Part shown: one piece after another, positions 58,521 through 64,000 of the stretch
Position numbering within the stretch: position 1 is the stretch's first letter
Layout of the letters: every line of letters starts with the position of its first letter
From: Saprospiraceae bacterium
Lineage (GTDB): Bacteria; Bacteroidota; Bacteroidia; Chitinophagales; Saprospiraceae
DNA length: 64,000 bases
Assembly: GCA_027488855.1 (NCBI GenBank)
Contig: JAIYAV010000419.1
Span: 18,208 to 82,207, forward strand
Direction of reading: 5' to 3'
Program-made: the position numbers and the translations under genes
Notes under the pieces: model-generated
What the model was told of the DNA's origin: nothing
The model's input: the letters and a program-made list of their open reading frames with translations, nothing else
Databases searched by the model: none

Positions 58521-58562
58521 TCATTAATAGAACGTTTAAAAGAGCAAAATTGCTGATTGCTC

Positions 58563-58583
58563 GGCGCAAGTATTTTATGCGCC
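58563..58583 (+). terminator. Small hairpin after tRNA-Leu
   Basis: GGCGCA (58563-58568), nine-base loop, TGCGCC (58578-58583), followed by TACTTTTC. A weak candidate for the tRNA terminator. Confidence 0.35.
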
Positions 58584-58635
58584 TACTTTTCTATTCGCTG
58601 CACATTATTTGACTTTCTATAAATCTATTGCGATT

Positions 58636-60048
58636 ATGCCGAATGTTGTCAGAGAGGAGATCGACAATCTAAACGCTGTCCTGACCATCACATTGGAAAA
58701 GGCAGAGGTAGAACAGAAACTGAAAACAGAACTCAATAAATACCGTGATAAGGCGGCCATGAAGGGTTTCCGCAAAGGAAAAACCCCCGATACTATGCTG
58801 CGCAAGTTGTATGGCAAAGGTTTGTTGGCCGATATCGTCAACGACGCGCTACAACGCCAGCTGTACGATCACATCATCGAGAACAAGTTGGAAGTATTGG
58901 GCCAGCCCATTCCTTCAGAAAATCACCCCGAGGTTCACCTCGATCCCATCCAGGTTAGCGATTATGTTTTTAAGTTCGACTTGGGGATTGCTCCAGAGTT
59001 TGAACTCAAGGGCATTGACGCCAGCGACGTTTACGAAAAATACAAGGTAGAAATCGGCGACGATCGCGTGGACGAAGAAATGCTCAAAGCGCGCAAACGT
59101 TTTGGCAAACGCATCGTATCTGACTCCGAAATCCAGGAAGAAGACATGGTCAAACTTCAGCTCGCTGAGTTGGAGGTTGACACTGTAAAAGAAGGAGGCA
59201 TCGAGCACAATTTCAGCCTTTTGCTGGCCAATGCACAGGATGGCGCCAAAGCCATTTTGTTGGGTCACAAAGTGGGTGACACCCTAAAAATGGATGTGTT
59301 CGAACTGGAAAAAGACCGCGACGAGGATTTTGCACGCCGCTACTTCCTGGGATTGGAGAAAGAGGACGATCGCGAAATCAAGGATCGGGTTTTCCAAATC
59401 ACCATCGAAGAAGCCAGTCGGGTAGAACCCGCCGAAATGGGCGAAGAGTTTTATAACACCTACTTCGGTGAAGGCCGCGTAACCAGTGAAGAAGAAGCCC
59501 GTGAAGCCATTCGCTTGGATTATGGCCAATATTTTGATCAGCAGGCCAATGCCTTGTTGTTCCGCGATTTGCAGGAGCGTTTATTGGAATTGAATCAATT
59601 GCCAGTGCCAGAAGCGTTCCTGAAGCGCTGGATTTTGACGTCCAACGAAAATGCCACTCCTGAAACGGTGGACAAGGGTTTTGAATCCTTTACCAAAAGT
59701 TTGCAGTGGTCGTTGATCCGCAACAAAGCCGCCCGTTTGTTTGGCATTCAGGTGACTGAGGAAGATCTGAAAGCTTATTTTGCCAATCGGGTATTGTCTT
59801 ACTTCGGCGGCCAGCTGAACGACATGAACCTGATCAATGGCATGGTCGAGCGTTTGATGCAGGATGAAAAGCAAGCAGACCAAGCTGCAGATGAAGTACT
59901 GTTGGACAAACTACAAGCTGCCATCAGCGCTGTAGTGACCATCAATCCAAAACCCATCGCAGAAGCCGAGTTTTTGGAAGTACTGCGCCAGGCTCAAGCT
60001 CAGGCTCAAACCGAGCAAGCTGAAGCAGACCTATTAGAAGAAGAATAA
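58636..60048 (+). CDS. tig: Trigger factor (ribosome-bound chaperone)
   Basis: A 470-residue cytoplasmic protein from ATG 58636. The ribosome-binding signature GFRKGKTP (residues 44-51) lies in the N-terminal domain. PPIase-like and helical substrate-binding arms follow, up to the acidic C-terminus LLEEE. It is longer than the E. coli protein (432) but similar to other Bacteroidota. The tRNA-Leu lies upstream, and clpP and clpX follow, the common tig-clpPX order. Confidence 0.92.
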   Translation: MPNVVREEIDNLNAVLTITLEKAEVEQKLKTELNKYRDKAAMKGFRKGKTPDTMLRKLYGKGLLADIVNDALQRQLYDHIIENKLEVLGQPIPSENHPEVHLDPIQVSDYVFKFDLGIAPEFELKGIDASDVYEKYKVEIGDDRVDEEMLKARKRFGKRIVSDSEIQEEDMVKLQLAELEVDTVKEGGIEHNFSLLLANAQDGAKAILLGHKVGDTLKMDVFELEKDRDEDFARRYFLGLEKEDDREIKDRVFQITIEEASRVEPAEMGEEFYNTYFGEGRVTSEEEAREAIRLDYGQYFDQQANALLFRDLQERLLELNQLPVPEAFLKRWILTSNENATPETVDKGFESFTKSLQWSLIRNKAARLFGIQVTEEDLKAYFANRVLSYFGGQLNDMNLINGMVERLMQDEKQADQAADEVLLDKLQAAISAVVTINPKPIAEAEFLEVLRQAQAQAQTEQAEADLLEEE

Positions 60049-60060
60049 ATCAACTTGAAT

Positions 60061-60101
60061 AAAGGCGCTAAGGCAGGCAGTTTTGCCACCTTAGCGCCTT
60101 T
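60061..60101 (+). terminator. Terminator after tig
   Basis: Perfect 13-bp arms AAAGGCGCTAAGG (60061-60073) and complement (60089-60101) around a 15-nt loop, ending in a T-rich run. Confidence 0.72.
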
Positions 60102-60217
60102 TGTATTGTCTGTACGCAAAGGGATGACTCATGTTGCCCCACCACAATGAGAAAAAAGCATCCCTCCATCAACTCTTATTTGTTGGGCGATGTTATATCC
60201 TCAAAAAATTACAACTT

Positions 60218-60928
60218 ATGTTTCACAAGGATGAATTCATGAAGTATGCTACCAAACACCTTGGTATGAGTAGCATGCACCTTGAAAAGTACGCGGAACT
60301 GTCTACCGCCTACGCTTACCCCAACATCCAGGCTTTCACGCCCCAGGTGATCGAAGAGCGTCAGATGAATATAGTGGGAATGGATGTGTTCTCCCGTTTG
60401 ATGATGGACCGCATCATTTTCCTCGGGGTTCAGGTTACGGATTATGTAGCCAACGTGATCCAGGCCCAGTTGCTGTTCCTCGAATCTACGGACCCTAAGC
60501 GTGATGTACAGATGTTCATCAATAGCCCTGGCGGTTCGGTATTTGCAGGTTTGGGCATGTACGATACCATGCAGTATGTACAACCCGATGTGGCTACGAT
60601 CTGTACAGGTATCGCTGCCTCGATGGGAGCGGTTCTGTTGTGCGCTGGTACCGAAGGCAAACGTTCGGCCCTCCGCCACAGCCGCGTAATGATCCACCAA
60701 CCACTCGGTGGCATGCAAGGCCAGGTGACTGAAATGGAGATTTACTACAAGTTGATCAAAGAAAATCAACGCGAGTTGTACGAGATCATGGCGCAGCACA
60801 CCAAGCAACCTTACGAGAAGATTGCACAGGATTGTGACCGCGACAACTGGATGACTTCCGAGGAAGCGAAAGCATATGGTTTGATTGATGAGGTATTGGT
60901 TCGCAGTATTCCTCAGAAAAATTCTTAA
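60218..60928 (+). CDS. clpP: ATP-dependent Clp protease proteolytic subunit ClpP
   Basis: A 236-residue protein from ATG 60218; another ATG lies at 60239, and the frame extends further upstream without support. The catalytic triad is readable: Ser135 in GIAASMGAVLL, His160 in MIHQPLGG and the Asp of DRDNWM. FINSPGGSVFAGLGMYD is the conserved substrate-binding region. It assembles into the tetradecamer cleaving proteins delivered by ClpX, whose gene follows. A leader peptide of about 30 residues is present. Confidence 0.94.
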   Translation: MFHKDEFMKYATKHLGMSSMHLEKYAELSTAYAYPNIQAFTPQVIEERQMNIVGMDVFSRLMMDRIIFLGVQVTDYVANVIQAQLLFLESTDPKRDVQMFINSPGGSVFAGLGMYDTMQYVQPDVATICTGIAASMGAVLLCAGTEGKRSALRHSRVMIHQPLGGMQGQVTEMEIYYKLIKENQRELYEIMAQHTKQPYEKIAQDCDRDNWMTSEEAKAYGLIDEVLVRSIPQKNS

Positions 60929-60936
60929 TTTTAGAG

Positions 60937-60975
60937 CGGGTTGGTTACTTTGCGTTTAATGAAGTAATCAACCCG
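60937..60975 (+). terminator. Hairpin between clpP and clpX
   Basis: 14-nt arms CGGGTTGGTTACTT (60937-60950) and complement (60962-60975), differing at one position, with an 11-nt loop. No long T tract follows, so partial termination or RNA processing between the two genes is likely. Confidence 0.5.
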
Positions 60976-61029
60976 TTCATGGTTTTGATCGTGAAAGGGA
61001 TCACGAATCTGAACTAATCAGGATTCAAA

Positions 61030-62301
61030 ATGCGCAATAAAGGTAGACAAACGTACAGTTGTTCTTTTTGTGGTCGGGACAAATCCGAGACCCAAATGCT
61101 CATTGCTGGCATTAATGCGCACATCTGCGAGGTATGTGTAGAGCAGGCCTATGACATCATTCAGGAAGAACTCTACGATCGCAAAAACCCCAATGCTGAA
61201 GCTCCAGCTCCCAAAGAGAAGAGCAGCAGCCCATTCCAGTTCAATCCTTCCATTACCCCGCGCGACATCAAGGTACACCTGGATCAATACGTGATTGGTC
61301 AGGACGACGCCAAGAAATTTCTCTCCGTTGCGGTGTACAACCACTACAAACGCCTGATGCAGCCATCGAGCGATGATGTGGAAATCGAAAAATCGAACAT
61401 TGTGCTGGTTGGTCGTACGGGTACAGGAAAAACCCTGCTGGCCAAAACCATCGCCAAATACCTCAATGTACCTTTCGCCATCGTGGATGCTACGGTGTTC
61501 ACCGAAGCTGGCTATGTGGGTGAAGATGTAGAAAGCATCTTGAGCCGCCTACTGCAGGTCTGTGACTACGACGTAGCTGCTGCCGAACGCGGCATCGTGT
61601 ACATTGACGAAATTGATAAAATTGCCCGCAAGGGCGACAACCCTTCCATCACCCGCGACGTGTCGGGCGAGGGCGTCCAACAGGCGCTACTCAAGATGTT
61701 GGAAGGCACCGACGTGAACGTGCCCCCCCAAGGTGGCCGTAAACACCCCGAGCAAAAACTGGTCAAGGTCAATACCGAAAACATCCTCTTCGTGTGTGGT
61801 GGTGCTTTTGATGGCATCGAAAAAATCATCGCCCGCCGGGTCAATACCCAGGTGATTGGTTTTAAAGCCAGCGAAAAAGAGCGCATCGATCGGGACAACC
61901 TCCTGCAATACATCACGCACCAGGACTTGAAGGGTTTTGGTTTGATCCCGGAATTGATTGGCCGTTTGCCAGTCCTGACTTACCTGGATCCACTCGATTT
62001 GCCTACACTCAAGCGGATTTTGTCCGAGCCTCGCAACTCCTTGTTGCGGCAGTACCAAAAGTTGTTCTCGCTGGAAGGCATCGAAGTGACTTTTGCCGAA
62101 GACGCTATCGAGTTCATCGCCACCAAAGCCCTGGAGTTCAACCTGGGTGCACGGGGCTTGCGCTCCATTTGTGAAGCCATCATGACCGATGCGATGTTTG
62201 AATTACCGTCTACGCCGGAGGTACGGACGTTGGTGATTGATGCGGAATACGCGATGGAGAAATTGAACCGATCGAAACTGGGGCAGTTGAAGGCTGCCTA
62301 G
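61030..62301 (+). CDS. clpX: ATP-dependent Clp protease ATP-binding subunit ClpX
   Basis: A 423-residue protein. The N-terminal zinc-binding domain has Cys11, Cys14, Cys33 and Cys36. The AAA+ domain carries Walker A GRTGTGKT (about residues 127-134), Walker [10 protein letters not shown] (about 190-198) and sensor residues, with the IGF-like loop for ClpP docking in the [17 protein letters not shown] region. It unfolds substrates and feeds them to ClpP. It is the last gene of the clpPX unit and is followed by a strong terminator. Confidence 0.95.
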   Translation: MRNKGRQTYSCSFCGRDKSETQMLIAGINAHICEVCVEQAYDIIQEELYDRKNPNAEAPAPKEKSSSPFQFNPSITPRDIKVHLDQYVIGQDDAKKFLSVAVYNHYKRLMQPSSDDVEIEKSNIVLVGRTGTGKTLLAKTIAKYLNVPFAIVDATVFTEAGYVGEDVESILSRLLQVCDYDVAAAERGIVYIDEIDKIARKGDNPSITRDVSGEGVQQALLKMLEGTDVNVPPQGGRKHPEQKLVKVNTENILFVCGGAFDGIEKIIARRVNTQVIGFKASEKERIDRDNLLQYITHQDLKGFGLIPELIGRLPVLTYLDPLDLPTLKRILSEPRNSLLRQYQKLFSLEGIEVTFAEDAIEFIATKALEFNLGARGLRSICEAIMTDAMFELPSTPEVRTLVIDAEYAMEKLNRSKLGQLKAA

Positions 62302-62324
62302 GGATTAGATACACTGAAAATTAT

Positions 62325-62364
62325 AAAAATGGGAGCTGAGACGGTCGTTTCAGCTCCCATTTTT
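62325..62364 (+). terminator. Intrinsic terminator after clpX
   Basis: 15-bp arms AAAAATGGGAGCTGA (62325-62339) and complement (62350-62364) with a 10-nt loop, ending in a run of T. Confidence 0.8.
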
Positions 62365-62532
62365 TTGTGCTAAAAAACTATGTGTTTACGTTTTATTGAT
62401 AAATGCGCAATTTATTTTTGTTCGTGCGAAAAATGTTAATTAATGTTTTTAATCCAAACAAACGAATAATTAAGCTGTTGGATAAAAGAGATGCAGAGCC
62501 TAGAATAAGCCAAATCATTAAACCAATATACC

Positions 62533-64000
62533 ATGAATTATTTAAAGCTAATTTCATTTTTTACTTTCTTGATATTTGCCCCCTCATGGCAATATGCTCA
62601 AGGTAATCGCTTACATGTAAGGTCTTCAAATACTACTGGGATTGGTGATGGTAAAAGTTGGCAAACAGCATTCTCTGATCTTCAGCAAGCATTATTGTCG
62701 TCAAAACCAGGTGATTCAATCTGGATCGCGCGAGGAACTTATTACCCAACTTCTGGCACAGGCAGAAACATCTCTTTCTCGATACCCAACGGAGTCAGGG
62801 TTTTTGGTGGATTTCATGGAACAGAAACTTTACTAAAAGAACGAGATTGGCTGGCAAATCCAAGTGTTTTATCTGGTGACATAGGCCTAAAAAATGACAT
62901 CAACGATAACACTCTTCATGTTGTTCTGCTTACCAATACAGATTCTACAACCTTAATAAACGGGCTCTGGATTGAAAATGGCAGAGCAAATGATGGCACT
63001 TCTATAAATGATGAAAATGCTAGTGGAGCTGGAGCTTTGATCATTTCAACAGATGTAGAGAAAAAGAACAATCCGACAATTGAAAATTGTATTTTCCAAA
63101 ACAATATAGCTCGATTTGGGGGTGGCATTTCTATTCGCACAGACCGAATAATGGGTAATCTAAAAATTAGCAATTGTAAGTTCCAAAACAATATAGCCAG
63201 TAGTAATGGCGGTGCTATTTGTTGGGTTTCTTCTGATCTAAATGGTCATATTTTTTTGGACAATTGTTCATTCGAATCTAATAGCTCTGTTGATGGCGGT
63301 GCTATACTGTTTAGCGCTTTATTCGGAAACCTAAGCATACGTAATTCAACCTTTGAAGCGAATGAAAGTACTTATGGTGCTGGCGGGATTGCCATTGCTG
63401 GAGATGCCTCTCTTGATGGTTGTACCTTTACAAACAATAGTAGCATTTTTGCGCCTGTCATTGGTTTTTATTCCCAAACCAGGGCTGAAAAACCAGCCAA
63501 AACTACGGTAACGATCAAAAAAACTTCATTTATTTCAACCAATGCAGGTTTTCATGGAGGAGCAATAATGATTCTTTCACAACGAGACGAAGTGGTTGAT
63601 TTAAGTATTCAACAGTCGATATTCAAATACAATCGAACTAACATTGGGGCTCAAGTTATAAATATTGTCAATGGCTCAGGCTCATGCAAAATTTCTTTTC
63701 AGATAGACCAATGTACTTTTGAGCGCAACTACATCAGTGACGTGTGGAGTCACCCTAATTATGGCATGATCAACATCATTAACACTGCCAAGTCAACAGG
63801 AGCGGTAACTGGTGTCATCAGCAACTGCACTTTTTTTAAAAATGATCGCCCCATCAACATTGAGCAGGATAGTTTGGGACCGGGTGTAATTCAAATTGTC
63901 GCAGACAATTTGAAAAGGCTTATCTTTAGAACAAATCCAATCAAGATGAGCAAGGAAGAATTTCTGGCCCTAGCGGCCTCCCGTTACGAAGCGCTTAATA
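62533..64000 (+). CDS. Secreted right-handed parallel beta-helix protein, N-terminal part
   Basis: From ATG 62533 the frame stays open for 489 codons to the right edge, so the C-terminus is outside. A signal peptide (LKLISFFTFLIFAPSWQYAQ) opens it. The segment GIGDGKSWQTAFSDLQQAL then GDSIWIARGTYYPT is the typical start of chlamydial-Pmp/choice-of-anchor-type proteins. Repeats of about 35 residues follow with the motif NCxFxxNxxxxxGGAI (NCIFQNNIARFGGG, NCKFQNNIASSNGGAI, NCSFESNSSVDGGAI). The gene is more AT-rich than clpPX. A T9SS domain may lie beyond the edge. Confidence 0.78.
   Translation, partial: MNYLKLISFFTFLIFAPSWQYAQGNRLHVRSSNTTGIGDGKSWQTAFSDLQQALLSSKPGDSIWIARGTYYPTSGTGRNISFSIPNGVRVFGGFHGTETLLKERDWLANPSVLSGDIGLKNDINDNTLHVVLLTNTDSTTLINGLWIENGRANDGTSINDENASGAGALIISTDVEKKNNPTIENCIFQNNIARFGGGISIRTDRIMGNLKISNCKFQNNIASSNGGAICWVSSDLNGHIFLDNCSFESNSSVDGGAILFSALFGNLSIRNSTFEANESTYGAGGIAIAGDASLDGCTFTNNSSIFAPVIGFYSQTRAEKPAKTTVTIKKTSFISTNAGFHGGAIMILSQRDEVVDLSIQQSIFKYNRTNIGAQVINIVNGSGSCKISFQIDQCTFERNYISDVWSHPNYGMINIINTAKSTGAVTGVISNCTFFKNDRPINIEQDSLGPGVIQIVADNLKRLIFRTNPIKMSKEEFLALAASRYEALN

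Noticed and set aside
62403-62606. Plus-strand open frame of 67 codons upstream of the beta-helix gene
   Set aside because: Overlaps the start of the clearly coding frame at 62533 in another frame and has no recognisable motif.

Overview
This 64 kb window is chromosomal DNA of a member of the Bacteroidota. The evidence is a SusC/SusD-type TonB receptor and lipoprotein pair, two proteins with T9SS (type IX secretion) C-terminal sorting domains, DUF1501/DUF1800, DUF2141, DUF3078 and DUF5990 families, -7 promoter elements of the TAnnTTTG type, and an absence of Shine-Dalgarno motifs. The composition and gene content resemble Saprospirales (Haliscomenobacter-like) genomes, but that placement is an inference.

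Layout. 1-7.5 kb: end of a TonB receptor, an orphan LytS-type histidine kinase, a DUF2141 protein, an ECF sigma factor with a small acidic protein and an MscS-like channel, a DUF3078 protein and lpxD. 7.5-17.3 kb: a secreted unknown, a GNAT/HTH gene pair resembling a toxin-antitoxin module, and two large paralogous FtsX/MacB-type permeases flanking a mobile-type ATPase gene. 17.5-36 kb: mostly secreted hydrolases (S9 peptidase, FAD oxidoreductase, subtilisin-like protease, GH31, esterase-SMP30 fusion, retropepsin-like protein) with AlkA, GNAT, DUF5990 and AHSA1 genes between. 34.4-38.3 kb: a Spy-like/DUF1501/DUF1800 group and an AT-rich XisH/XisI pair. 38.3-47.3 kb: TPR lipoprotein, thioredoxin protein, thiL, a beta-barrel protein, a cohesin-like T9SS cargo, a DMT transporter, and a third permease overlapping a PadR regulator. 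47.6-55.3 kb: SusC/SusD followed by a YncE/phosphoesterase fusion. 55.4-62.3 kb: conserved housekeeping block with a Fur-family regulator, rel, tRNA-Leu(TAG), tig, clpP and clpX. The right edge holds the first 489 codons of a secreted parallel beta-helix protein that is still open at the window end.

The most striking non-coding signal is regulatory. All three permease transcription units carry a sigma-54-like -24/-12 element (TGGCAY-N5-TTGR), with a TGTYC-N6-GRACA type palindrome 53-55 bp further upstream. An orphan tandem pair of the same palindrome lies at 8559-8594. This suggests a permease regulon driven by an enhancer-binding protein encoded outside the window. A second layer is a set of long inverted repeats, many in two related sequence families, which occupy nearly every junction between convergent genes.
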